Position numbers and translations under genes: made by a program
Assembly (NCBI RefSeq): GCF_016545825.1
Contig: NC_052614.1
Coordinates: 3,138,630-3,202,629 of the forward strand
Direction: 5' to 3'
Length of the DNA: 64,000 nucleotides
From: Eucalyptus grandis
Taxonomy: Eukaryota; Streptophyta; Magnoliopsida; Myrtales; Myrtaceae
The notes under the pieces: model-generated
What the model saw: the letters and a program-made list of their open reading frames with translations, nothing else
Told to the model about the DNA's origin: nothing
Databases searched by the model: none
Part shown: positions 1 to 11,957 of the stretch, piece after piece
Layout: each line of letters opens with the position of its first letter
Numbering within the stretch: the stretch's first letter is position 1

Positions 1-825
1 TGGAACCGTTTTAGCACTTACTCTATTTTTCCGAGGGTGTCAAAACTTAGTAGGGAATGTCACTTAAGTGCCAAAAATTAAGAAAGTGATACTTAAGTGC
101 AAAATCGGAACAAAATAAATCACTTAAGTGCCAATCCAACCAAATTCCAACAAAATTGTTGACGTGGCGATATTCTGGCGAAATAAGTGCAAAATAGCGT
201 CATTTTACACACTGATATGGCTAGATAATGCAAAAACGACATCGTTTTGGTGCTAATATAATAAAAAAATTAATAAAATTAAATTAAAACTAAATTTATT
301 TAAAACATTTAAAATACAAATAGAAAAAAAAAATTTTAAATGGAGGGGGAAGGGAGGTGGGCGAGGGCCGAGCCCTCACCGCCACCACCTCCCACGGTCA
401 TAAGGAAGGGTCGGTGACGGAGGGGGCCCTCACCGAATCTAGGCGGCAAGGACTGGATGAGGGCTCGCGGGCCCTCACCACCACCATGGCCGGGGCCGAC
501 GACCTCGGCCGACCCCCTCGTCGCCGACCCTTCCCGGTAGTGGCGAGGGCTCAACCCTCGCTTGCCTCCCTTCCCCCTTTTAAATGTTTTAAATAAATTT
601 AATTTTTTATTAATTATTTACCATGCATGCAAACGATACCGTTTTGCACTTATTTCGCCAAAAAATCACAATGTCGAGTATTTTGGTCGGATTGACACTT
701 AAATGGTCAATTTTGCTCGATTTTGACACTTAAGTGTTACTTTCATAACTTTTATCGCTTAAGTGTCCATCCATGCCAAGTTTTGGCACTCCAAGTATTT
801 GATACTCATTTTTCCAATTCAGCTC
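1..825. mobile_element. MULE-like MITE with long terminal inverted repeats
   Basis: The two ends are inverted copies of each other for roughly 200 bp. The left end carries repeated 'cacttaagtgcc' and 'gaaataagtgcaaaa' words, which recur in reverse complement between about 620 and 810. The core (about 340-590) is markedly GC-rich with GAGGGC/GCCCTC words and is flanked by AT-rich arms. There is no transposase. The ORFs in the core are open on both strands because of composition and are not called as genes. The left end may lie outside the window. The architecture matches the elements at 21625 and 33276, although the sequences differ. Confidence 0.6.
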
Positions 826-1126
826 CAAGGTCTATCCCGTTTGCATTAGAACCTTCTCTCGCAATCGCCCAATATCCTATACTGACTTCAAACTTTACAT
901 AAATACGCAAGAAAACAACAACGTAATCCTCCTAATTTCTTGACTTCTAAGAACTTCTTGGGCCCAAACACTAGTGTAGTGATACCCGCAATGACAACGA
1001 GCTTGGGCACACCAAGACCAAGTAAGGCGTCAAACCCCTTTTGACCCTTTGGTTTCACCTCCTGCCCAATTCAAAAACTAGCGAATTGCTACCATGGCAA
1101 TGCAAATTAGCGCTCTTGGTGGTTCT

Positions 1127-2190
1127 TGTTAGGGAAATCCCTTATGATGTTTTGAAGATGACAAAATAAATCAAAGGCTACTAACATGTTTGATGGTTGA
1201 GTAATAGACCATGCAGATGTTAGAACATGTAAAGCATATTGTCAAAGTGTGAAGACGGCCAGAAGACTGAACGTATATTTTGAAGATTTCCAGTCTTCTG
1301 TGTCAAAGTCTCAAGACTCAAGACTCAAGACTCAAAGTCTCGAAGACCGCTGCAGGCCGTGTCAAAGTCCGAGACCCTGCCGACTCAAGACTCTATGCTG
1401 AAGTTGAACCGAGGAAGACGACTCTATCTTTGTCAAGCCGAACCGGGTACGACCTTAAAGCTAAATGCTCGAAAGCGGATATGTTCGGACCCAGTTGTAA
1501 AGTCTAGAGACTCAGATTGTAAAGTCTAGAGACTCATATTGTAAAGTCTAAAGACTCGAGACTTTACATCCAGTTACGATGAATCGTAACTCAAGCCCAA
1601 TCATACAACGGCTAGTGATATGGTTTGGATTCCACATCAAGATTGATTTGATTGAAGACAAGATCTTTCTACACGAAGAAGCTTTACTTATGGAAACCAA
1701 GATTTCGTTTGTATGGGCGATCGGAATCAATTTGGGATTCTACCTTTGTCACTCAACGGCTACCAAATCTTCTAAGATACGAGCTGTCCAATGGGTATAT
1801 TGGAAGACGATTCTCCGGGATATTGTCCAACGGGTAGTTTGGAAATGGAGGAGTATTTAAGGAGATGAAGGACCGATGAGCAAGTAAGAGACGGAGCGTA
1901 GAATTTATAATTCCAAAGTCTAAGCGACTTTAGATCATATACTTGTCTCTTGAGAGCTTAAACGTTTGTAATCGTGAGAGAAATACCAAGAGAGTGACTT
2001 AGTGAGATAGTGTGATCTACTAAGTGTTTGCACTCGGAGTTGTAATCTCTTGTTGATTGCATAGTGGAATCCGGCCAAGAAGGCTGTTATCGTGGGAGAG
2101 TGGACGTAGGCTTGGATTAAGCCGAACCACTATAAATCTTTGTGTTCTTATTCTCTTCCCTAACTCCTTTATTTTGTTCATACTAGCACT
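1127..2190 (+). repeat. Solo-LTR-like block (probable LTR retrotransposon remnant)
   Basis: The block starts with TGTTAGGGAAATCCC and continues with simple 'caagactcaagactcaaag' arrays (about 1300-1350) and 'gtaaagtctagagactca' repeats (about 1497-1555). It ends in a stretch ('ggattaagccgaaccactataaatc', about 2113-2137) typical of the 3' part of plant LTRs. No gag/pol, primer-binding site or second LTR is visible nearby, so it is most likely a solo or truncated LTR. The exact 3' boundary and any target duplication were not resolved. Confidence 0.4.
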
Positions 2191-2900
2191 CTCAGTTCTG
2201 GCAAGAGAAGAAGGGTTTAAGAGGAAGACGGAGGAGGAAGAAGAGAGTAAGAGTGAGGTGGGAGGCAATCTTGGGAGGGAAGAAGGAGAAGAAGCTTCAC
2301 ATGAGCTCTCTTCCACCCAATTCTCAGCATAAGACATCATCAAACCCACAAATCAAAAAAAAAATGCGTGATGAGCACAAGAAAGAACAACCCACGACAT
2401 TCGATTGAAACTCTAAGAGAGAGCGAAACAACACCAAAGCAAGACACCGAACAAGGAAACTTAGATAACGTGAAACACAAATAGGGCTTACAAATGAGAT
2501 CTTCTTTATTGATGAGACAAAATAAAGCAAGAGGGAGCCAGCAATGGACAATGTGACCGTGAGCCGACAAGGGAAGGAAGCAAGCAAAGAAGAGGAATGA
2601 TGAAGGAGAAGTGCCATGTGAGAGGAAAACGCAATTCTAATGTAAGAAATCAGGGGGAAAATATATATATATATATATATATGTAGGTTTTGGACTCTTT
2701 GAACTTACAAAACTAGTTTCAAAACCAGTTCCAAAACAACCTGTTGGTCTGATTCTCTAGTGAGTATTCACTCGAAACCAGGGACCAGATCCGTTCAAAC
2801 CAATTTCAAATGTTATTAGGCCACACCATTAAATTAGGGTGCTATACCATCAAACTAGCCTTGCCATTAAATGAAAGTTTATTAGGCTACTTGTGAGGGC
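2191..2900. other. No gene seen; AT microsatellite
   Basis: I see no supportable coding region here. The open frames on both strands lack protein character. An (AT)n microsatellite lies at about 2660-2682. Around 2750-2900 the sequence is unremarkable and AT-leaning. Confidence 0.5.
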
Positions 2901-3860
2901 CATTTAATGAGGACAGGTTTATAAATAAAAGACCCTCTCCCATTTTCACCGCCCTTGGCTCGCTTCTTCCTTTAATTCCCTCTCTTGTACTCTCCCTCTT
3001 TCTTGGCCCACATTCGCTTGCTCACCCTCACTGCTCAGCCATTCTTGGTTAACCGCCACTACTTCGTCAATTGTAAGTAGAAACCCTAACCCTCAGTTAG
3101 GGTGATGACTTACGTTGTTGATTTGGATGTGTACTCATCGTGCTTAGTTATGTGCATAATGAGGAATGTTTTGTATGGTATGCTCATGTCTTTAGATGCA
3201 TAAGTCACAATCATGCCCCTGCTCATAGACAAGTCTCGCTCGGCTTTGGACAAGCATTGAGGGGTGTCTGTTTGAGCCATGAGTAGCTTCATCATGTTCT
3301 CCTTCAGGCTTAGTTATGTACATGCTGACAAGTGTTTGCATGATTTGTTCATGTGTTTGCATTCGTAAGTATGATCACACCCCAGGTCACGAACGAGTCT
3401 TACTCGGTTTTAGGATCGACGTTGAAACGTGATGGATCCGAGCCTTGCTTGGTCTTAAATCGGCATCTAGGTGTGTCAATTTGAGTCTTGCTTAGCTTCG
3501 GATTGACGTTAAGCGTGTTGGTTCAAGCCACGAGTTCTGTGCCACACTTGGCTTATTAGTATAATTATCATGTTATAGGTCATGGCGTACACACACTTGC
3601 ATGAGCATGCCCTCGGGCCTTGTTTGCTTCAATTAATATGAAAGATAATGAACCAGCTCATGTGATGCATGATGTGTGGTCACAAAAATGATAAATAAAA
3701 GCCATTGATGCTCCTTGATAGTAGTTTTCACTATGCCAAAAACAAATCCTTCACGGGGATGGTCCAGGAGCACACCTTGAAGACAACAATATCAGTTTAG
3801 GATGAGGGATGGTCCAATAGCACGCCTCAAAGAGAATAATATTGGTTTGAGATGAGGGAT
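2901..3860. repeat. Repeat-derived block with degenerate tandem units
   Basis: A TATA-like 'tataaataaaagaccctc' at about 2930 is followed by an untranslated-looking leader and then degenerate units around 'gagtcttgctcggctttagg' words at about 3220, 3385, 3440 and 3484. This looks like non-coding retroelement sequence. Related sequence downstream (from about 3860) is part of the triplicated 5' block, whereas this portion is not repeated in units B or C. Confidence 0.35.
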
Positions 3861-3890
3861 GGTCCAAGAGCACACCTTAAACCCAAACAA
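3756..3890. repeat. 50-bp tandem repeat, about 2.7 copies
   Basis: The phrase 'gggatggtccaagagcacac' recurs at exactly 50-bp spacing, starting at 3756, 3806 and 3856, with a few substitutions per copy (aggagcac, aatagcac, aagagcac). A single related phrase ('ggatgatctaagagcatgcc') sits at about 25994 at the start of unit C, suggesting that the array expanded only in the unit A flank. Confidence 0.8.
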
Positions 3891-5561
3891 CGTGTGATGT
3901 TGCCTCGTTCATGAGAACGTGATGCCTTAGGGAAAGTTTTGGGATGCTGCAAGGAGTGGGCGATGTCTTTGAGAGAAACGGGAGGTCCCTTGAGGAAGGG
4001 TTGTTATTCGGGATGCTGCTCAATGGTGATGTCAGGCTCGAGGTCGGAAGCCCTAGTTGATGTCAAGAAGCCCTTGAAAATACGGGAAGAACCATTTGAG
4101 ACGGTTAATGAATCTTTTGTGCATGTTGATATGCATTGTTTGTTATGCTTGTTGACAAGCCAAAGGTAAGGCATAATTTGATTGTAAGTCAGAATTGATC
4201 ACATGCATATAGTCGAGATGTAGCAATAGATTTACTATCGATCTACCATCGATCCATAGCATGAATGATATTCGTATGCTATGTTCGACGACAAGATATC
4301 CTCCTATCTGAGGATTAGTGATTTTACTTACTAAGTTTTCAACTCCCTATTGTTTTCCTTAAATTTGAAGATATAGAAGTGTCACCATTTGGAGCCGAGG
4401 CCATGCTAGAGGAGATAGGAATCCCCTAATCTACAGTTGATAGAAGACTGATGTAAATAAGAAAGTGTTCATAGAAAAGAAAAGGGTTTGTAAATATATT
4501 GACGCTAAATAGAAGTAGTATGTTTCATGTTGTGTTTTCCTAATTACTTATTTGTTGTATTGTCTAGGAGATAGTTGTTGTACACGCTTCCACATACTCA
4601 TAATAACAAGATAAAAATAAACGGGTCGATAATCACTATCATACTGCCATTGCTTCGCCTAATGACAAAGTTAACTCCCTTAATTTTCATCTTTATGACC
4701 CTCTTCTCTCTTCCCCATGCACACGCATGCATGAGCTCAACACCACCGCCAAGCTTGTGGCCGATTGGTAGAGCTTAATATAGTGTCATGCTCACCCCAT
4801 ATAGTAATTGTAACCATAGAAAGAGTTTTGGACTTGATCATGGGTTTCACTATAAGCGGGAAAAAATGTATTGAAAATACAAAGGAAGATGGTGTACTGT
4901 AATAATCATTAAAAAAAAATAAAAAAGGAGAGAAAAATGATTTGAGATGTATAGATGCCATCGAGAGAAAAGCAACGAAATGAACGCACGTCGAAAATAG
5001 ATTTATAATAATGCTAAGTGAGAAAGAAGAAATAATTTGTTTATATTTGGACGACAGACTTGGAGGGATTTCGAAAAACTTCACGAGTCCCCCGTAATCC
5101 TTTCCCTCAATTCCGACAAGATAGTGTTTTTGAATCGCCTCTCTTCCTGTTCGTCCGTTCCATCCTTTGGCCGCCATTGATACGTTTGTCTGTTACGGAC
5201 AAGATTGTAACAAGTCAGGTCCGAGGAACGGGTTGGATTCGACAAGATAAAGACCCTAAACGAAATATCCGCGGCCTCGACCAGGACTGAAGGGAAGAAG
5301 AAGAAGACGCCTGAAGGCTCAAAAGTCACTGTCGCAGCCAATGAAAGCGAACTGTCCTCCATGCAAACGTGGGAAGATTTCACTGGAAGTGAACGTACAA
5401 CAACAATTAAACGAAACGAACGACCGCCATGCACTGATTGCCTGAACCTTCGGATAACCGATTATAGGACGCAGCAAAGGTGTCGTCTTCCTCGTCTTCC
5501 TCCTCCCATCATCTCAAACCCGACACTTTCTGCTTTCACGTTGTCTTCCGAGCTCTCTTTC

Positions 5562-8500
5562 ATGGCCGGCGAAGGCAAAATCGCATGTCTCTTCATCTTT
5601 TTCCTCTGTCTCCGCCCATCTTCGGAGGCACAAACGTGGGTCAAGTCCGGTTACTTCTATGCCGGCAGCGAAATCCCGGTCTCGGACATCGATTCCTCCT
5701 TGTTCTCTCACCTCATATGCGCTTTTGCTTCCATCGACTCTTCGACCCATCCACTCTCCTTCAACTCCTCCTTTGAGCAAATCTTCTCCACCTTCACGAG
5801 CACCGTGAAACGGAAGAACCCTTCGATCACCACGCTGCTGTCAGTGTGGGCAGGCGGAGAGGATCCTTCAGCTTTCGCTTCGATGCTGGGCGATTCTTCT
5901 TCAAGAAGGTCCTTTATCGAATCCACGATAGAAAAGGCAAGACTTTATGCGTTCAGTGGGATTGATCTCTTTGGGGTCTGGCTCGGTAGGAGCGTTAACA
6001 TTACCAATTTGAGTGTTCTTTTGGGAGAGTGGAGAGATGGAGTAGATGCTGAATCAAGAAAATCCGGGAAACCTCGGTTGCTGCTAGTGATGGATGTTTA
6101 TTGTCAACCCATTGTTGACTCTCTGAGTTTCCCACTTGATTCAATTCAGAGATATTTGGACTGGGTTCACCTAATTGCTTATGATAACCATCTGCCCACC
6201 AGGGAAAAGTTTGCCCTCCCTCATGCTGCTTTATTTGACCCCGCGAGCCATAACAACACAGACTTCTGCATAACTTGGTTGCTGACTAGAGGATTTCCTG
6301 CAAGAAAGCTAGTTCTGGGCTTGCCCTACCATGGCTATGCTTGGCAGCTCAAGGATTCGAGCGGCGATGCCATTGGCCATCCAGCGGTGGGTCCTGCTGT
6401 CACGGCGGATGGGTCATTTGGATACAAGGCCATCAAATCATTTATCCGAGATTTTGGTTACGGAGCCAGTTCTGTTTATAATGATACATATGTGGTGAAC
6501 TTTTACAGCAAGGGGTTGGTATGGATCAATTTCGATGATGTGGAGGCCATCCGAGCCAAAGTAACTTATGCCAAGGAAAAGGGGCTTCTTGGTTACAGTG
6601 TGTTTCAGATTAACAATGATCAGAACTGGGTTCTTTCCAGGACAGGTTAGGATAAGTACCTCAAAGGAATTCTTGATGACTGTTTTAAAGTATTATTGTA
6701 TTGAAAATGTAGAACTAAATGCAATTTATGGACTTAACTGCCTTGTCAGCTCAAGAATCTGGTGAAGATCAGCAAAAAAGGCGATGGGTCTGGCTAGTTA
6801 TACTAATTTCGATTGCTACAGTTGTCCTCCTTATATTGGGCCTGATATGCTACTTACAGAGGAGAAAATTGAAATCAGAAGGTACATTTTCTAAAGTTCA
6901 CTGGAGGATTGTTATATCTCTGTGGCAATTGGGAACATTGACTTAGGATTCAGCAAACAAAGGATTAGAGTTCTAGATTCATTTTCTTTGTGTTTATTCT
7001 CAGGTATTTTGGGTGTAATAGAAGGATTCAGTAGGCAATTCAAGACTATGGTGTGTAAAGGTGAAAGTCTTGAGAGCAGTGCTACTAATCTGCAAACATT
7101 TGGTTATGCCACCCTCAGAGCAGCAACTGATAACTTCTCGAGTGAAAATAAGATTGGAGAGGGTGGATTTGGACCTGTTTACAAGGTAGGCCTTACTAAA
7201 GCTAATGATTTCCTTTTTGTTTCATTTGCAAATCATATGAAGCATGATTTAAGTGCCAGATTTGGTCCTTTTGCTCAACAATATGTGTTTGTAGTGTTCA
7301 AATGTGAGCAAGGAAAATAACTCACCCCTTTTTCATACTCCTTTTGCTCAAGAATATGTGGTCTTTGTTGTGTATGGACTTGACTTAATACTGAGAAGGT
7401 AAAAGTAATGGGACCTTGCTACCATCGCTACGAGAGAACGCAAATATTTCCATATGTTGATTGAAGGAATGCCAGCTTTATCTCCAGCAGCTACCAGCTG
7501 GTTAATTTATACCCACAATTTCAATCACGTAGTCGGAATCAACCAGAGAGTACATCCCATTAAGGTACATGCCCCCTCTAATTAAGCAGAAAGATTTGGC
7601 ATCACAACCCAACACGATAAGCTTTATATATTTAGAGATGCAGCATAGGTTTCTTTATGATGTGTGTGGGCTTGTAAGTTTCATTATAGGAGGTTGGACT
7701 TGGATGCATTCTCCTCAAATTCTGTTTTTCATTTATAATCCTTGAGTTATGTTACTTGTGTCATGGACAAAAAACTGTCTTCCAGCATAAACAGTGAAGT
7801 TTAGTTCCGAGTCTAGCGTGTTCAAGTGGAAGTCAGTTGCGCTGTACTGACTGTCGGCATCCCTGTTGCTCAGGGCAAGTTGCGTAAAGGACGGGACATT
7901 GCAATTAAAAGACTTTCAAAAACTTCGAACCAAGGGCTTGAGGAGTTCGAGAACGAAGTTATGCTTGCTGTCAGCCTGCAACACGTCAACCTCGTTCGCC
8001 TTCTTGGATTTTGCACTGATAGGGAAGAAAAGATGCTGGTCTATGAGTACATGCCAAATAAGAGCTTGGACTTCTACCTATTTGGTTAGACTTCTTTCAT
8101 GCTTCTTACAATAGTCATTAAGCAAAACTCCAGTGTTTTCAAGTAACATCTAGTGTGATGCTTCAAAAGGCTTAAATGGGTCCCCAGTTCTGCTACAATG
8201 GCTAGAGGCAGACCCTTTTAAACATTTGGAGTACACAAAGGTATGCAATGCTCAAATTTCACTTCTGGTTCTAATAATCTTCAGGTTTTAATGATGCAGA
8301 TCCAATAAGGAAATATTTGCTGGATTGGGTGCAACGTGTTCATATCATAGAAGGCATTACACAGGGGCTTCTTTATCTCCACGAATACTCGAATTTCACA
8401 ATAATTCATCGAGATTTGAAAGCCAGCAATGTTCTGCTCGATGATGAAATGAACCCCAGGATATCAGATTTTGGTATGGCGAGAATATTTAGGAAGGATG

Positions 8501-9178
8501 ACGCCGAGGCAAGTACCAGCCGAATCGTTGGGACTTAGTAAGCAAGCTAACTAGGCCCTCCTTGTTTTACCTCACAGATATTCACTCCTGCTTAAAACCT
8601 AATTTTGTTTTTGTATACAGTGGGTACGTTCTGCCAGAATACGTGAGGAAAGGCATATACTCAATGAAGTACGACGTCTTAGCTTCGGGGTACTGCTGTT
8701 GCAAATCATCAGTGGTAGAAGGACCTCATGTTACCACGGCCTTTCTGAAAATCTGAATCTTCTTGAATATGTAAGTAGAGATTATTCGTGATTCGAAATT
8801 TTCCAGGCTCAAATTTAGGAACATGAATGGTGACTTTTAACCAACTAGCATTCTTTATTTCAGGCATATGAGCAGTGGAAAGACGATAAATGCATGGAGT
8901 TCATTGACCCGTCTCTGGATGACTATTCATCATCGTGTAAGCTCTTGAGATGCATGCAAGTGGCTCTTCTATGCGTGCAAGAGAAGGCTGGGGACAGGCC
9001 CTCCATGTTGGAAGTCTCTTCAATGCTCAAGAATGAATCTTCAGCTGTGAACTCCCCCAAGAAGCCTGCATTTTCAATTAACAAAGATGAAGATAAAGAT
9101 GAGGACGACAAGTGCTTGCTCAAGGAGGCAATTCATTCAGTCAATGATGCTTCAATTTCTGAATTGTTTCCTCGCTGA
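5562..9178 (+). pseudogene. GH18 (chitinase-like) receptor kinase, copy A, frameshifted in the kinase domain
   Basis: By alignment with copies B and C there are seven exons: 5562-6645, 6750-6881, 7004-7185, 7874-8084, 8285-8537, 8621-8770 and 8864-9178, all with GT-AG borders. The protein has a signal peptide (to about residue 24), a GH18-like ectodomain, one transmembrane helix in exon 2, and a Ser/Thr kinase of the DLSV/S-domain type. Glycine loop GEGGFG, Lys in [13 protein letters not shown] and DFG are present. Exon 6 is 150 nt instead of 151: one base is missing at about 8679-8682, so DVYSFG becomes DVLASG and the frame stops at 8754-8756, losing kinase subdomains IX-XI. The ectodomain lacks the GH18 catalytic Glu (ends GIDLFGVW). 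The start was chosen at 5562 because it opens the signal peptide shared by all copies; the upstream in-frame Met at 5361 lies in the presumed leader. It is either a pseudogene, a truncated receptor, or a consensus error. Confidence 0.8.
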
Positions 9179-9655
9179 TTATACGTCGCAGGTGTCCAAC
9201 GCTGTGAATACTAATACCATAAGAGAGAATCTTTGTTTAATTATTTGGTTGCCCATTTGGGCCGGGAAAGGCCTTCCAAAAACAGAGATAAGTTCTGGCA
9301 ACAATTTTAATGGTAAACATTTCTTTATTTCTGTATGCATTTTCATCATCGTCCACCATTAGAGGATCTTACTATACTTCCTGGACACCGGACTTCACCC
9401 CATCAGACATAGACACAACTTTGTTCACTCACATCTTCTATGCTTTCCTCTCCCCAAGCAACATCACCTTCAAGTTCGAGCTCTCGGAGCCAACGGCAGT
9501 GGCTCTCGAACTTCATGAGCACCCTCCGTTTTGCGAGCCCACCGGTCAAGACCCTCCTCCCGATTGGCGGTTCTGGAGACATTCCAGCCGCTCTCTTGGC
9601 CGAGATAGCTTCATGCCCTTCCTCAAGAAAAGTCTTCATCAATTCTTCAATGGAG

Positions 9656-9660
9656 GTTGC
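9656..9660. repeat. Target-site duplication of the Copia insertion, left copy
   Basis: GTTGC immediately precedes the LTR TGTTAAAG, and the same GTTGC follows the other LTR at 14340-14344. The empty site in the paralogue reads 'gaggttgcaaggaag' (near 34597), confirming a 5-bp duplication. Confidence 0.9.
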
Positions 9661-9979
9661 TGTTAAAGCTAATAAAAACAACAATCAAAACAGAAAAAAT
9701 TTTGTTGTTTGAGAGAGAAAGAAGATGAAAAAACAGAGCATAGCACTTCATACGTCTTGTGTGAAGGAAAAAAAACTGTCGAGTACAACAACTAAATATA
9801 AAGTAAAATTGCTCACGTAAGTGTAACACATAACTGCACACAAATGTGTTATTAACTTCCTAGAAAATAGCAAAAACACTAAATGCATAACTAAATGAAC
9901 TTGGCTGTTTTTTAATTAAAAAAAACAGAGGAAAACAGAGGAAAATATGACAGAAAACAGCAGCTGAACAATTCCAACA
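9661..9979 (-). repeat. Copia 3' LTR (left)
   Basis: It starts TGTTAAAGCTAATAAAAAC and ends AACAATTCCAACA. It is paired with 14036-14339. The segment at 9980-9991 reads on the minus strand as TAAGGAGGAGTT, the likely polypurine tract. Confidence 0.9.
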
Positions 9980-9993
9980 AACTCCTCCTTAGA

Positions 9994-10746
9994 TCAGTTG
10001 CTGTTGCAGATTCCTACTTTCTCTTTTAACAGCTCAAATCTTCCAACCTGAAGTGGTTTTGTGAACATATCTGCAAGCTGATCTTCAGATCTGCAATAGA
10101 CCAACTTAATTTCGCCACTTTGTTGCACCTCATGCAAAAAGAAAAATTTGACTTTGAAATGCTTGGTTTTTCCATGGAAAACTGGATTCTGAGATATTGC
10201 TAAAGCAGCCTGATTATCCATATTAACTTCAATGCAATCACCAGAATTCAACCACAGATCCTTCATTATCTTCTTCAGCCACAAAGCTTGATTTACAGCT
10301 GCAATAGCTACTATAAACTCAGCCTCTACTATGGACTGAGCTACAATCTCTTGCTTTTTAGAACACCATGAGAAACAAGCAGAACCAAGACTGAAACAAT
10401 ACCCAGACGTACTTTTCATGTCATTCACTGAACCAGCCCAGTCACTATCAAAAAATCCTTGTAAATTAAACTTCTGACCTTTCTTAAACTTCACACCAAA
10501 GAACAATGTTCCTTTGAGATATCTCAAGACCCTTTTTGCTACAATCAAATGTAACTGACTAGGACTATTCATAAACCTAGATAAAACACTCACAGCAAAT
10601 AGAATATCTGGTCTGATTGCTATAAGATACATGAGACATCCAATCAGACTTCTATACATAGAAGCATATACTGCATCTGTTCCATCATTCTTCTGCAGCT
10701 TCTCTTTAGCAACCATAGGAGTGCTTACACTTCGACAATCTTCCAT
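9994..10746 (-). pseudogene. Copia polyprotein: end of RT and RNase H
   Basis: This is a 250-residue frame with the Copia signatures CLMYLIAIRPDI, VLRYLKGT and the C-terminal ADMFTKPL, corresponding to the thumb/connection region and RNase H. It is separated from the reverse transcriptase frame only by an in-frame stop just before its first Met. It is part of the defective element and is not expected to be expressed as a cellular gene. Confidence 0.85.
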
Positions 10747-11453
10747 CTAAAACTTCTTTAAAATTTCCTTCATGTATTTTTTCTGACAGATGAAGATCTC
10801 ATATAAAGCATGTTTGACTTCCAGACCCAAAAAATAAGCCATATTTCCCAAGTCTGACATCTCAAAAACTGCAAATAGATCTTGCTTCACCTTCTCTATC
10901 AATTCTATATCATTCCCCGTCACTAATAGATCATCTACATAAAGTGATAGAATTACAACACTGTGATTCACCTTATTGACATAAAGAGTGAAGTCACTTA
11001 AACTTTTTACAAAGCCAAAATCCTGCAAATATCGATCTATCTTCCCATACCAAGCTCTTAGAGCCTGCTTCAGTCCATATAGAGCTTTCCTCAACTTGTA
11101 TATACTCTCTTCTTGCCCTTTGATACTGAAGCCTTCAAGTTGTTCAACAAAAATCTCCTCCTCAAGCTCTCCATTCAAAAATGCAGACTTGACATCTAAC
11201 TGAAATATAGGCTCCCCTTCTCTGCTGCAATAGCTAACAGTAACCTTATTGTATCAAGTCGTGCAACAGGAGCAAATGTTTCAGAATAGTCTACTCCCCA
11301 TATTTGTGCATAGCCTTTCACCACCAGTCTAGCTTTGTGTTTATTTACAGAACCATCAAGATTAAGTTTTGTTCTAAACACCCACTTAACCCCAATCACA
11401 TTCTTATCAGATGGTCTGTCAACAAGCTCCCATGTGTGGTTTTTCTGGATCAT
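10747..11453 (-). pseudogene. Copia polyprotein: reverse transcriptase
   Basis: The 11196-11453 frame holds the start of RVT_2 ([46 protein letters not shown]). The 10747-11178 frame holds the catalytic YVDD box (SLYVDDLLVTGND). A frame change near 11180-11200 separates them, so no continuous RT can be made from the sequence as given. Confidence 0.85.
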
Positions 11454-11957
11454 TGCAATCTCGTCCTACATACTACAATCCACCTCTGATCTTTCTTAGC
11501 TTCCACAAAGTTAGATGGTTCGAGCATTGCCACATTGCTTCTTTCATAGATTTCAGCAAGTGACCTTGTGCCTCTCACTAGTAAATCGTCCACACTGTCT
11601 TCCAATCCATCTATAACTTCATCAACCTCTACATTTGTTGCATGTTTTTTTTTTTTTCGAACTGCTGCTATTTTGCACTCTTTCCTTCCATCCAATTCCA
11701 CTCATCTTCCTCTAGAAAAACAATATCTCTGCTTACAGTCACCTTCCCTATCATAGGATGAAAATTTTGTAAGCCTTTGATTGGAGACTGTACCCAATGA
11801 AGATTCCAAGCTCTGCTTTCTTATCCAGCTTGTCCCTCTTGACCTCGGGAACATGAGTGTAACACAAACACCCAAAAGCCTTCAAATTTTTCACAAATGG
11901 TTTAATACCATACCAAACTTCAAAATGTGTTGACCTCTCTAAGGCCGTCGTGGGCAA
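11450..11957 (-). pseudogene. Copia polyprotein: linker between integrase and RT, broken
   Basis: Two short frames (11751-11957 and 11450-11701) carry the conserved post-integrase segment HFEVWYGIKP, FGCLCYTHVP, and GIFIGYS followed by an acidic low-complexity linker. They are out of phase with each other and with the RT frame. A run of T at about 11646-11658 is a likely indel site. Confidence 0.7.

Noticed and set aside
336..596. Overlapping ORFs on both strands (336-554 minus, 357-596 plus)
   Set aside because: They lie in the GC-rich core of a MITE, are open on both strands because of composition, and have low-complexity translations.
1280..1507. ORF made of 'caagactcaagactcaaag' repeats
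   Set aside because: It is simple-repeat sequence inside an LTR-like block.
4575..4778. Short ORF with signal-peptide-like start ending CMSSTPPPSLWPIGRA, also at 15698-15880
   Set aside because: The C-terminal words are shared between units A and B, but the N-terminal parts differ and the frame is broken by the TIR element in unit C. It lies in a repeat-derived block.
4755..4785. tRNA A-box-like 'tggccgattggtagagctt', suggesting a SINE
   Set aside because: No acceptable B box is found at the right distance downstream and no cloverleaf can be drawn; repeats of the phrase are explained by the segmental duplication.
5462..5926. Minus-strand and alternate-frame ORFs over the GH18 exon in units A, B and C
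   Set aside because: They are shadows of the GH18 exon and recur in each unit only because the exon does.
10988..11203. Plus-strand ORFs inside the Copia element (also at 11304, 11568, 12308, 13072, 13268)
   Set aside because: They are antisense shadows of the polyprotein.
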